Of a DNA stretch of 64,000 nucleotides, positions 24,528-36,900 are shown piece after piece. The stretch covers positions 434,001 to 498,000 of the forward strand of contig MU839084.1 of the NCBI GenBank assembly GCA_030685235.1, read 5' to 3'. The stretch is from Copromyces sp. CBS 386.78 (Eukaryota > Ascomycota > Sordariomycetes > Sordariales > Sordariaceae). A program made the position numbers and the translations under genes. Every line of letters begins with the position of its first letter. The first letter of the stretch is position 1. The notes beneath the pieces are model-generated. The model was not told the DNA's origin. It saw nothing but the letters and a program-made list of their open reading frames with translations, and made no database searches.

Positions 24528-24662
24528 GCCTTCGACCGGGTATTGTAACGAGTGTGATGCAGCCTTGTAATTTACATAGGTTGGGTTAGACTGTCCGAGC
24601 ACGGACCACACCCGTGAAAATTACAACCCAATACAGGGGGTCAGGGTTACCCGGTCGAAGGC
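24528..24662. repeat. Second inverted repeat adjoining the MITE
   Basis: GCCTTCGACCGGGTA at 24528-24542 recurs inverted at 24648-24662. Inside it a further imperfect inverted pair (TAGGTTGGGTT and AATTACAACCCA) suggests a fold-back structure of about 135 bases. It starts four bases beyond the MITE target duplication. It could be another small element or the remnant of a larger one into which the MITE inserted. Confidence 0.65.
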
Positions 24663-27600
24663 CAAAGCTGTAGGGAAGACTTCTGAGCTCCCGAGATAAA
24701 CTGAAGAGGTCATCCGCTCGATTCACGTCGAAGGCAACTTTTTGGCCCCTATGGGAGGGCTGTCTGGACAAGTGCCGGGCACTCTCTCATGGTTAGTCCA
24801 CTCGCCATAGCGTACCCTTAGCGAATAACAAGTGTCCGGGGCGGCCAGGCAAGCTGGCCTCACCCTTCCCAAGGCAATGATAGGCTGGATCCTGGGTTTT
24901 ATAAATTGAAATTCGTATCCTAAAGTAGAAGTATAGAGAAGTAGAAGTGCAAATGGAAATACAAATAGAAATACGACATTTGTATAGAGAACCGGAACGC
25001 GAAAAAGACGCGAAACGGGGAACGGGAACGCGAAAAGGGGGACGGGCATGTGTACTAACATCAAAACCGCGAAACTCAGTTAGGCCTAACAATTATTTTG
25101 CGGGCGAAAAGTACACTTTCGGGCCGTGCGTTATGATTTGGGTAGTGCGTGCGGGGTTTTGTACGTGTTCCGCCCGCGAAAAGCACTAACACCCTACCCG
25201 GATTTTTAGCGCGAACCTTGCTGTAGGGAGAGAGAGAAGAGATTATCTACAGCGAAATCTGGCGAACATTGTTTAGCGGAACATCTAGCGAGCATATATA
25301 TCCCAAGCGGGTTCTGGGGTTTCACGAAGCGGTTTCCCAGCGAAGTTTTTCTTCCTTGCCTTTTTTGTCTTTGTTTTTGCCTTCATAAAAGCGGCTTCTG
25401 CTCTTCTTCAACATGGTCGATACAGCGAAGGGAGCATGTGTCAGCGGATAATTGTGAGTCACGAGCCGGTCATGGTTAAATTGACTGCTTCTCTCAGGGG
25501 CAATTGCATCCTGCCGTGTCAACGGTTGTGTAGAGGGTAGTGATATTGAGGCGTATTGTTGGACAGTTACGTGGTATTCAATTTCTCTCACTAACGTGTC
25601 CAGCGGGCGCGGTATGCCAGTCAGCGGAGATAGACGGCAGGTCGGGATGGATATATCGAGACTCCCTTAGATGTGATACGTCGGGAAAAGGGGCACGAGT
25701 GGATGGTGACCTAGGTATAAAGTTGGTAGCGGATAACACGTTGTGCAATTGTTGGATCTCATCATGTTTGTGGCACTTGGATCTCATCGCAATTTGCCTC
25801 GAGCTGATGACTGTGTTCCATATGCATGAATGTTGGGCGCTTTTCCATTCTACAGCGGCGTTTGTTCTCCGCGCACAAAAGACTTCGTTGCATTAAAATG
25901 CCTTGGGGCCGAAACTCTATTTGGTCCAGAAGTCCTGCAATCAGGTCCAATGAATGAGTTGATTTGCGTCGATTTAGCAACAGGCCTGTTTGGGTAGGCT
26001 TCAGTCAACATCCTATCACAGCTGTATTTGCCAATCATCCGGGCTGTCGTCGTGCTAGTTACCTACTTTACGTGACAATCGCTCGCGATAATTCCACCGG
26101 TGGTTCATCAGATGGAGGAGGGGATAGGGAAAGAAGAGGCTAGGACCAAGAATAACCGTTGGTTATGGGAATGCACCCTGGAAAGCTTACGAGTTTGTGG
26201 TTCGATGCTGCATACAATAATCCCAAGCTAAAATGAGAACGGGCAGTCATATCCGCGCCGCGTCCCCTTTTCCCGACCTGCTGGGTCAAGAAAACAGAAC
26301 CGACAGAGATGTTAACTGTCATAACGAGCTGTTATTGGCTCCTTGATGAGAAAACTGCTTTCTGTCGTGAGTCGAGGAACGGGAATAAAGAAAAATCCAA
26401 GTAGGCGCCTTTCCCGCGGCATTAGACATTCATTCTACAATAGTAGGGCGAAGCAATTGGCTTCCGAAGAGCAGCCGCTTGACAATTAAGCTTTTCAACA
26501 TTCGAGAAGGCGGGCAACGGGAGTCGGTAAGGCGTTCCGCGTTTTCTGAAAGAGCAGTGAGGCTCACGGAGTCAAACTCCGACTGGCGCTGTTGCAGACC
26601 GTGGGGTGTCTCAGTCCCTTCCCTACCTCGACGACATGGAATGACTGGCCTCCTCTGGCCTCTTGGTTCTTGTTTGACGGCCACTTAACGGCACATAAGA
26701 CCCAATCTGCAACGCCATCTTTGAACCGGATGACGTTGGCCATGTTTTAAGGTTGGTAGAGGTAGGCGGTGCTCTCCACCACAACTATTGATTCCCAAAA
26801 CCGTAGGTGGAGGTTGGAAAGGGATCCGGTTCACGATAGGCTCCCCCAGATTGGGGGTGGATGCATGTTCCCGGGCTTGCGAGTCCACTTCCAGGATCCG
26901 ATAAGCAGACTGCAGCACACGCGCAGTTCTGGTGGAGGGCAGGCGAGGCAGGGCGCATGGAAGATTGCGGGAGGAGGCAAAACGAGTGTGAGTATTATCC
27001 AGGTGTAGGCAAACATGTGGTCGAGATGCTGTTTTCTTTCTTCATCTCCCTGTGACGGATTGCTTTGTTAAACTGAACCTCCAAGTGAAAGCGAACTCAG
27101 CACAGGCCAGGGCCGTCCCTTGAGGTGTGGACAGGCCCGGCTCGCCTTAGCGCGGACCCACCAAATTGAGCCCCGAGAACGGTGGTGGAACCCTTCCAGG
27201 GCAGTGCTCCACTGTTGCATGGTTGCTACCCCATGCAACCTCAATCAGCTTGTCCAATCAGCTTCCACGCCATGCTCAACCCGTGCCGTCCCCCGTCGTC
27301 GTTCCCAATGCTCCTCTGCCCTTTCCACCTTTTCGCCCAGCAGCCTGGAATGGAAGCAACCGCCAGGCGCCCAGTGCTAGGGCAGTGTTCCTGTGCCTGT
27401 GCTCCCACTCTGTAATCTTGGCGCTTGTACCTTCCGGGCATCTCATCTCTCGAAAGTCGAAACAGGAGGGCACGAAGCCCGATCTCCTCCAAGACTTCCA
27501 CTTCGCCCAGACTCAATGACCCAAGCCCTGGGAATTGCCAATTGACCCGGGTCGACACCGACACAACCTAACATCAACGACGGCGACGACGACGGGAACG

Positions 27601-28179
27601 ACCGAGACGACGACAACGACGGCGACAATAGAATACTGTGAACACATACAGGCAATAATAGCAAGACGGCCGATGCAATTGAGAGTCGACAGGGACTGCC
27701 CGTTGAGTGACGCCCGTCCAATAAGAAAAGATACCTCCTGAGGATTTGCCCGTCATCTGCGGCGATCCTGTGGTGCCTCATTTCCACGCTTTTACACGAC
27801 ACAAAGCCGCGACCGCAATAATATCTAATCAATACGATCGCAACACCACTGTCTTCTCACTTTCTCTCTCTCTTTCTCTTTCAGGCCTGGTCTTAGGCTC
27901 GTACACTCGTTTCTATCGGTTCTATCAGCAACGCGCATGTTCCCAGCAAGCGTATCTGACTTACGACTACTTTCGGGGCTTCTCTCCTTTCAACTCCACC
28001 CCCAAATCCCTGTTACTACACCATCTGTCCGTCGACAAAGCTCCAATTGGCAACGCAAAAGGCGCCAATCCACCACCACCCTCTTCGCCGCGTCCTGAGG
28101 CGCTGGCAGACCTTCGTCGACGACACTCTTCTTGGTGTTCACCTATTTCGATATATAATAAGCCCAAGCAATCGTCACC
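24663..28179. other. Geneless, compositionally uneven region upstream of palI
   Basis: From about 24890 to 25330 there is a segment of simple A/G-rich runs followed by CG-rich words (CGGGCGAAAA and a CCGCCCGCGAAAA counterpart, partly inverted), which looks like repeat debris. The rest, to 28179, has only short frames without coding character. The last ~300 bases are CT-rich and probably the palI leader. A small run of ACGACG-type repeats lies near 27575-27625. Confidence 0.45.
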
Positions 28180-30316
28180 ATGTTGCGGCCCGCGACGCCC
28201 CTCGCGGTGCTGCTCTTTGCGGCATTCGGGCTGCTCACGCTGGCCACCATATCCACACCAATCATCAAGCAAATCCCCTTGAGTAGATTCAACATCAAGG
28301 GTTTGGGCGATTTGAGCTTCGGCGTTTTTGGTTACTGTACCTCAACCGGCTGTAGTCCTATAGAAATCGGCTATGACACCTGTGAGTTGTTGCCCGGGTA
28401 GTGTCTCGCTCCATGTGACACTTTCAATGTTTTGTGTCAAGTACTGATTCCTACAGCCGCCTTCTCTGCACAAATCAACTCGGACTACGACCTCCCCATG
28501 GGAACCCGTTCTACACTTTCAAGCATTTTGATCGTGCACCCAGTCGCTGCCTTGATCACCCTAATCAACTTCGTCCTTGCTATTGTGGCCCATTTTCACT
28601 CGCCCTCCCATTCAGCGCGGTACCTCCTGATCCTATTCATTGTCAGCATCGTTGACTTCATTGTCTGCCTGTTGGCCTTCCTCGTTGATGTGTTGCTCTT
28701 CATTCCACACCTATCATGGGGCTCTTACATTGTCGTCGCCGCTACCATCCTTGTAGCGTTTTGCAGCCTGGTAACATGCGCCATGCGCAGAACACTTGTC
28801 AACAGGAAGGCGAACAGGAAGCGCATTGCGGAAAATGCTGAGATGAGTGGAGAAAACTACTATAACCGTCAGGCGCAAACTGCCCCCGTCACGCAAGTCA
28901 CCGGCCCACAACCAACCGTACCCATGATCAGCGGCGCGAACGTCGGAGGCGACAAGCTGCCCGAATTCACTACTTTTGAGAAGAAGGACGATCGTAGCGA
29001 GGAGAGAATTCCACTTACGTCGGTTAGCCCCATCGATCGGTCACCAGCGACATTAGTCAACGATAGCACGCCACCCAGCCTTATGGATGGTGCGCCCTCT
29101 CGATCACCGTCTAGCACGCCTGTTGGCCGAGATCAGTACGGAAACCCACTACCGCCTCAAGATGGGTATGCCATGAGGCCCGGACCTCAAAACGAGCGCA
29201 TGAATTCACGGGGTAGGGGTGGCATGCCTCCCGGAGGCTACCGTGGACGTGGTGGCTTTGCCGGACCTGGGAGGGGAGGTGGACCTCCGCCAAATGGACG
29301 AGGAGGCTATGGTCCGCCGCCCCGTGGATATGGAGGCCCAGGACCACGGGGTGGCCGCGGCCCACCGCCTCAAGGATATCAAGGCGGGCCGGATCGGAGA
29401 CCATCTCCCGGTGCCCCTTACGGACCTGGCCCTGGTGCTGGCCCCTATGGTCCGTCTGCGCCGGGATACGGAAACAATGAACAGCCAGGAGCTCAGTATT
29501 CGGCATACAATCCGAGAAGGGCCTCGCTCCCAAGAGCTGAGTCTCCTCCCCCGCTCCCTGGCGTCGATGACGGTATGCCCGGTCCTGCGGTAGAGCTGGA
29601 TGCTTCTCCCACGGGTCCAGGCGTTGGACAGTACGGAATCAGGGACAGTGACTCGGATGTCGCTGGAATGTTAGCTATGCAGCAGGCCAGGGTTCCTGGC
29701 TCGGATCGTGGCAATAACGCGAATGGCTATAGCCAAGAAGAGTAAGTGACGCTTGAGTAAAACCAAGAGTGATGATCATTGCTGACCGATCAGACCCAAC
29801 GATGTTTACGTGCCGCCCAGGCAAGCATGGGACCAAGGACCTGGGAGGAACTCCCCGGGACTAGCACCACCTGCGGCCCGTGGTCCAGCCCGTCCGATTT
29901 CTGAAGCCGTCACAGCTTCAGTGGCCAGCGATTATTACGAAGACGTCGACCCGCGCTTTGCTGAACCTTCAGCTGCCGCAAAGCCACCACCCGTCTCCAT
30001 GCAGCAGCAACCCCCGGCAATCAACTCATACGACGATGTTCCTAACCGAGCTAGAAGCCCGGCTGAGTCCGAACGCTCTAACTTCACCTCGATCTCTCAG
30101 CGGGGCATCAACCCGCATTGGAACCCTGCCAATGCCGGGCCGATGCCCCCTGCCGTAGCGGGCGGTTATGGAGGAGGCAGTGTGACTCCTCGGCGGCCGG
30201 TTAATCGCCCCGCCCCTGGTCTCGCTGATGGCTCAGATCTCCTTCTCAACTCAAACCCGGACTTCCAACTACCCGGGCGCGGTGGCAACATCCCTAGAGC
30301 GGCCGGCCCCCGGTAA
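28180..30316 (+). CDS. palI: pH-response regulator PalI/Rim9 (SUR7-type membrane protein)
   Basis: Exons 28180-28381, 28457-29741 and 29794-30316 give 669 residues. PalI/Rim9 is a plasma-membrane helper of the PalH/Rim21 alkaline-pH sensor in the Pal/Rim signalling pathway. The N-terminal third holds four hydrophobic segments in the family order: residues about 8-27, then LIVHPVAALITLINFVLAIV, LLILFIVSIVDFIVCLLAFL and IVVAATILVAFCSLV. A GYCTSTGC segment lies in the first outside loop. The remaining ~450 residues are a long cytosolic tail rich in Gly, Pro, Arg and Tyr (RGRGG and GYGPPPRGYGGPGPR-type repeats), as in other filamentous-fungal PalI proteins. The start is the first ATG before the first hydrophobic segment. 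Confidence 0.9.
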
Positions 30317-31770
30317 GGAACAACAATAGGCCGGCATGAGTCATAAAGGAATAATTATGACTGTTGGGATGGGAGACTAGTTGGCTTTGGTTGGCTCGAG
30401 CACATGTTTCTGGATGGATATGACTTGCGAAAGTTCTTTGACATTTGCCCAATGGCTATGGCCTTTTTTATTGATTGAATGAGAGGGGTATCATATGGTA
30501 TGCTATGCTGATGGTAGGTCAGGCAGGCAGGCCGGTAGCACAAAGCAGGAGAAGAAGTATGGAGGGGGAGGCATGTAGTGCTTTGCTATCCTGCCCCTTC
30601 GTCGATTCTGTTTCTTGTCTTTTTTTTTCTTCTTCTTCTCGCACTTGATGATGGGTTTGTGGTCTTTTTTTACTTTCCAGGAAAGAGGCAAAAACAGAGC
30701 CTGTGATTCACAAACAGTACCTGATGTACCTGATTGATATATGCCAGACTGACTACCTACCTAACTTTACCTGTGTCACGTACAAACGAGACATATATCT
30801 TCTACGCCTTCTTATTTTTCATGATGAAGGATACCTTCTTTTTCGGTTTTCACTTTTGTGCCAAGCAAAAGTTTAACTGACGCTAGGAAAGAAGAAAAGC
30901 CTTAACAACGATGAAGGGTCATCGTCATCATCTAGGGCGGTCAGGGTTGCGCCACCATACCATGAATCTGGAAGGAAGGATAGACGGAGGAAGGGATTAA
31001 TGGATGGTGGCGATGAGACCATAACCTGGTTTGCATATTCAGATAGCTCAATTGAAGACTTTTCAATTCGCTGATTATTTCACGCGCTGGCTTCACCTCG
31101 ATTGATGCTTAAAGAACACTCTAAGAGAAGTCGTGATTTCAATGACAGACAGGCGACTTCATCGTTGACCATGGAAGACGAGCGGGTAACAAAAGCCTTG
31201 AAATCAAACGGAACATTAGCTGCAGTCGAGATGCTTATGTTCTACTAATACTACGATAAGACAACTGATTATGAAGTGTTGGCAGCCATGATGCTGCCAA
31301 GCATCTCCAGTGATTGCTGTGACTTGATCCGAAAGATCTAAGACCTAGGTTGCGGCTCTCTCATGATACACAAGGTACTAAAATGACATCCTCAAGGTCG
31401 GCAATCTCGAAGACCACTCGGGATAACCATGCTCAGAAGAGGGGAGTAGGAAGTTATGGAAACCACAATATCCGGTCTGGAGGGCGAGAGATACAATACC
31501 CGCTTCTCCTCCCTTTCTCTTGGATTGAAGCACCATCAGAAACCCAAAAATGACCATCCTTTCGGCCTTCATTCTCCAACGCTGTATTATGACCAGTCGA
31601 ACATGTGACTGGCTAGTATCGTCGCCACTCCAATATGATGAGGCTCGCTAGATGCATGCCAGACATCCAAGCGACACATTTTCCATCGAAGAATGGAACG
31701 ATATGGTACAAACCTGCAAACCCAAAACGACAGGGAACTGGCCACAAGTTTAGGGACCCAGATGATAGCA
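30317..31770. other. Convergent region between palI and the hypothetical gene at 31.8 kb
   Basis: About 1.45 kb with no supported gene. It has T-rich and A-rich runs (about 30615-30670) and must contain both 3' UTRs. The small frames are not coding-like. Confidence 0.5.
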
Positions 31771-33945
31771 TCAGTATCCGCGTCTGGTAACACGTTTGGC
31801 CACCTTCTTCTTCACTGGCTCCGGCTTCGCAGTGAAGTAGCTCTTGTTGCCATCCTCAGATGTGTCAACCCACGCCGGGTCAGCTTTGCTCCAATCGGAC
31901 GAAAAAGGGTTCTGCGGATCATTGAGCTTCGAACCCTGCTTGCAAGCAAGCAGCGAAACCAGCGCCATCGTCACCAAAGGGTCGCCACACCCATTCTCAT
32001 CGTTACTGCTCGGCTCTCTGCGTTCGCCACCAATAACCCCAACTTTGCTCTCCGAACTTCTAGCAGCGGAGATGGGCAGTAGCTCATCAGCCTTTATCTC
32101 GAGTAGCCTCACGCCCGAGTAGAATATCCGGTTTGTCTTCTCAGCTCTCCGTGCTTGTTCTTCATATGATGGGTTCCAGGACGCATCTCTAGATTGGAGA
32201 GGGTAACGCTCGTACCAACGCTCATCGAGGATGGAAGTCTGCCCATTGTAACTGCTGGGCAAACCGCCCCTGAAATAATGCATGGCCTTGTCGAGGGGTA
32301 GAGTGTCAAGGATTGGGACCTTGTTTGGTGAAACCTTGCTGGGCAGGTAGTTATTGTTGCCGAAACGATGCTGAAATGTCTCTTCTGTGTCTTCAATGAA
32401 AGCTGCCTCAGCCGCCTTGATACGGTCATCAACTGGAATTGTTCCTGAGATTGAATGCAGTCGATTGCCTGGTCCATGAAGCTCATCTTTTCTGCTCGCG
32501 AGTGACTGAAATGCAGGATTACCGCGGACACCAGAGTCATTCTCCATGGACGAAAAGCCTGGCGGGGTGCGGAGAGGCGCTTTCTCATCATCATAGGAGC
32601 GCAGAATCCTGTAAGTAGATTCCGTGGTCGATGGCTTGTACGGACGCTGCCCCGGTGGGCCTGCCGTAAGAGGCTGGGGGGTTCCAATAGTGGCAGATGT
32701 GGTGCCGTATGGAATCGCGGACTGATTTCTTCCAGTAACGGAGGGCTTGCTGAGAAGCGAAGAGGGCGTATCAGGTCTGTTGATGCCATAATGAGCTGTA
32801 CGTGCCTTGGCCAGCGCGAGAGTGTTCTGGGCTTTCTTTTGCATAGGGTTCGGATACGACGCGAGACTCGTGAGACTCTTGACAGAGAAGGTTGACGCGA
32901 GGAGTATATCATCTCCGGTGGAGCTGTCATCGTCTCCTGTTGTTGAAGCGTTCTCCTTCAGGTCGGAAAGGGTGCCCAAAGCGGCAGTTGAAGGCGCTGG
33001 AAGATTTCCAGCTCTGATAGCAGGAAGGGCCATGGCAGTGGATTGAGATCTCTCCGCATCGGCAAAGGGACTGACAGCTCGATCAAGGTTTTGCTGCAAA
33101 GGCGAATAATGCGGCAAAGTGGCTTTGCTGGGAGCGGGTGATAACTCCGCTTCTGCCACGGGCAAAGCCGATAGGAGTGAATTGGGGAACGGACCGTAGC
33201 CGGTGTGGCCCGGAGGTGACTGGAGTCCGTTGAAACGACGAGTGCGAGGCCGTCGAGTGGGAGGGTGTATCGGTGCCGTAGCATTGGGATTGTGAAGGGT
33301 GCCGACGGTGTTGAAAGTAGCCGGCTTGGATGGCTTCGTCGTGTCTGTAGGCAAGAACACGGATGAGTTAGAGAGAGGTGACGAGAAAGGATCCATTTCA
33401 ACGATTGGGCTGGTTGCGCTTTGCTAACGAAGACGTTTTGGACAGAGCATAGAGGATATGAAGGAAGGATGAAGATGAAGATGACTTGCAAGTTGGCAAG
33501 GGCGAGATTTTGAGTCGCCAAGGGAAGGGAAAGGAGGTTTTTGGAGGTCCAGGCTGCCAGACACCACTGGCATCACTGGCCATGAAGGAGCGATATGGCA
33601 ACGGCGTGGGAAGAGGAAAGAATAAGGCTGGGATGACGTACCTTCCGCCTCGGTCGTGGTAGGCTTCTGGTCAAAAGGGGTCGCAGCTGCCAGTGTAGCC
33701 TGAGCGCGGAGCCACTCTTGCAACTTGACTTCGCTCGCCATCAGACGAGCATGACGAGCATGTCGCGGTTGTAGCATATCGGGGCTTGGAGGGTTGTAGA
33801 CTGGTATAGCCATCGTGTTCGAGTTTTCTTCAGGTTGCCTTGCCGCGTTGACCTCGATCACAGGAATGTGTCGACTCCGTCGAGAGGGCGCTTGCGACGC
33901 TGTCGCGGTTGACTCGACAGGCTCGGGCGTCATATTCAACTGCAT
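31771..33945 (-). CDS. Hypothetical Ser/Pro-rich protein
   Basis: Minus-strand exons 33945-33642 and 33344-31771 give 625 residues. No known domain is recognised. Most of the N-terminal 400 residues are low-complexity Ser/Pro/Thr with few hydrophobic stretches, suggesting a disordered protein. The more ordered part is C-terminal (about 415-560), with PILDTLPLDKAMHYFRGG, ILDERWYERYPLQSRDASW, a charged helix EEQARRAEKTNRIFYSGVRL and a hydrophobic stretch VTMALVSLLACKQGS. It ends in a basic tail KKKVAKRVTRRGY. The 297-base intron has a clean GTACGT donor, CTAAC branch site and CTACAG acceptor, and phase is kept. An ATG at 33394-33396 lies within this intron and is not the start if splicing is right. 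Confidence 0.7.
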
Positions 33946-36900
33946 CTCAGTGAGAAGAAGCTGCTGCTCTTTACCTGCTGACCCAGTGTGTGGCTGGTCG
34001 GATTTTTGTGTCTGGGAGCAAGCGCGACCTCGTTTGGCTTTCCTGTTGGGCGGGAAAACGAGGGTGGTTCGCGAGGTAATGTTGAGTAGGAGCAGAGGCG
34101 GTTGAGATTTCCAGTGGGGGCTTCCTTTTATATGCGGCTCGTCGCAGTTCGTCTGATAATGCGCTCTGCATTGCCCGCAAGTGAAGGGATGATGGTTCTT
34201 TCCCGTTGAAAGGCGGTGCCTGCGTTCGTCCTACTTAGTTGCGCAATTTGGTTGCCGTCCCATCGTTCGGAAAGGACGACTGAGCTTTGATCCATGCCTT
34301 CACAAGTGCCTGCAAGGCATCACGGATGTCCAGCCGAACGGCGTGATCCTGACCACTCCCGCGGCAGGAGCAGTCTCGAGATAGGTAGGTATGTTGCCCC
34401 TCTCATTTCAACATGCACAACTGCCAAGTCAGTATGGTAAGGACTTGCAATGAAGCTACCTCCAGATCTACATCGTAGTCTGTTGAACCAGCTTCTCCCT
34501 TTGTGATTTAGTTTGGCAACCCTAAGCCAGCAAACGGTAGTGCAAGACAGGCGACGGTTAGCTTCGTTAACCAAAGGAACAATCGGGGAAAAAAAAAATC
34601 CAAAAAAATCCATGTGTCAGCGAGGCCTCTTCTCGTTACTTTGTTGTGTCTCTAAGCGTTCACTTCGGAGAACGGAAATGATAGTCGCATCTCAACGACG
34701 ACAAGTTGACCAAAGAAATAACAAACATGTTCAAGTCCGGGCGAGAATCTCAGTACCTAGACCGAGATGCGCCAACAATCTTTGTGGCCCAATCATTAGA
34801 TCGTTCTATGTTCGTTCAGTTTGCTGTAAGACCAAGGGCGCTGTAGGCTAGGCTCCGAAGATAGTTTTATGCAAACAGCTTCTGGGTTCATTTGAACCAG
34901 TTTGAAGTGACCTGAGAGAAAAACCAGGAGAAATATAGAGAAGAAACAGAAGGAGGATAGTAGAAAGCAACCATTTGATGCGGGTTTCTTGGGTTTGAGG
35001 TCGGCCGTCACCATCAACATCTTGCATTCTCGGATGGTTTTTCTCCCCCCTTCGGAGTGACAGTTTATTGTACGTTAATTCCATAGCTGGGAACATCTTC
35101 CCACAGCTTCCTTGATGGCTCTAGACGGCTCATGTGAAGACAGATGAAGAAGAGATAAGAGAAAGGACTTGACCGGACCACTCATCTGCAACATAGCGCG
35201 TGAGATCAAAATATCACGCACCGCATAATCTCATCTAACACCAGGGTGACGAACTTTCGGTCTGATGAGTCTCCCACAAACGAAGCCATGGTGAACAAGC
35301 TCTATGCTAAGGAGAAGAAAGCCAAAGAGCGCACCCCATCTACCCAGAGCATGGTAGAGGCCAGCCGGGGGTGCCTGACATCACATCTTATGATCTTGTA
35401 AACCCGAAAGAATGTCCGTAGCTGTGAGGCTGACGATAAATAGCCCGCAGTGCTTTGCTGGCCAGTACAGCGTCCTGCCCAGAGCTTGCTGGCCTACTGA
35501 GCGGATATGAGTGGGAGATCGTGGACCGCTTTGTGGTCATATGCGCCCAGCAATGCACTGTTTCGCAATACTCGCGCGGCAGAGTATCCAAACCGTGATG
35601 AACCCCAAAGGTAGGCACCAAGGAAGGATGATCTTTCGTAAACATCATGGCCGTTCGGGAGCCAAGTGTTGGATCATCATTCTCCAAAAAGGAGGGCCCG
35701 TCTGCAATGGTTTCATTTTATGGGTTGCCGCCTCAGTGTAAGCAATGAGTGCTATTTCTGCTACTAACTACGTGTAAGCAAAGAGAGTCAAGAGAGGGTT
35801 TAGAAAAGAGCGGAAATTGGACCGTATTCTCATGGTGTAAGAATTCAGCAGATAAGAACAGGCTGATCCCGTCATGGTCACTCTCATCTCACCCTCCAAG
35901 CGTGACAGAGGTGAGAAGAACGACGGCGGCTATGGAAACCCGTGATATGAGAACAAGAGGCAGCGATTGTGGAAATATACAGTTGTTGACTCAAATACGT
36001 AGAAAATTGTGCGGGAGTGTCTTCAATATCGCACCCAAAATTCCAGGTATCCGACGCCCACGGCAAGGCTTTTCAACGTCACTGCGTAAGCTAGAGACGC
36101 CCTTGGGACAGCCCGCCAAACGAGAAGACTCTCGAGGCCAGTCGGTCAGGGAACTCCTATAAAAGAAAAGGCTTCAGAAAATATGGGACAGTGAGATGTG
36201 ATATTCGAAACGTATGTCGCGTTCGGTAGCTTCAGCGAGCAGGAGTTGGGCTGTTTGTCGCTCGGAACGTGTTCCCGGTAAACTCGATGAACCCGAAGTG
36301 GAAGTTGTGGGCAACGGCTTCGGTAGCAGTCAAGAGTGGGGCTTAAATGTCGTTGATCACTCGCTCCAGACCCGGAGCGGGAGGGCTTCCGTTACGGAGT
36401 GGGGCCCGTTGACCACCCGATCGCCACCTCCACTCACGCTCCGTCGAGGTACCGCTTTTTCTCCTTCGATATGGTTTTATGTACTCAACCTGCGCTAAGA
36501 TCCTGCCTCACATGGAATTTGACCAATCTGCTAGTGAGTCAATGCGGGTCCCGGGTTTGCTTGGGAACGATCCCGTAGCAGGATTGGTTGAGTAAAACCA
36601 TGTCGACTGAGAAAAAGCGGTAGGTGCCCTCGACTAACACCCTCGATCCCAACCTTATTTGCATCCGTCAACCTTGTTCAGATACTTCACGTATAGTTTG
36701 TCTAGCTCCCGTCGTTAGTAGCAACAGATGAAGAAGGCAATATTTTTCGTTGGTTTTTGAACATCTCGAGTCATACAAAGTCACGGCTAAGATCACCACA
36801 CCATGAACCTCGCTGGCTGAAGCATCACCCCTCGCGACAAGAGAGGGGCCCCGAGTTTGACGGATATAGTCGAGCTCTCAGCCAGACTTGCGCTTTTATA

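Noticed and set aside
33345..33396. ATG at 33396 as an alternative start of the Ser/Pro-rich gene
   Set aside because: It sits inside a well-formed intron (CTAAC branch site, CTACAG acceptor), and the upstream exon joins in phase.
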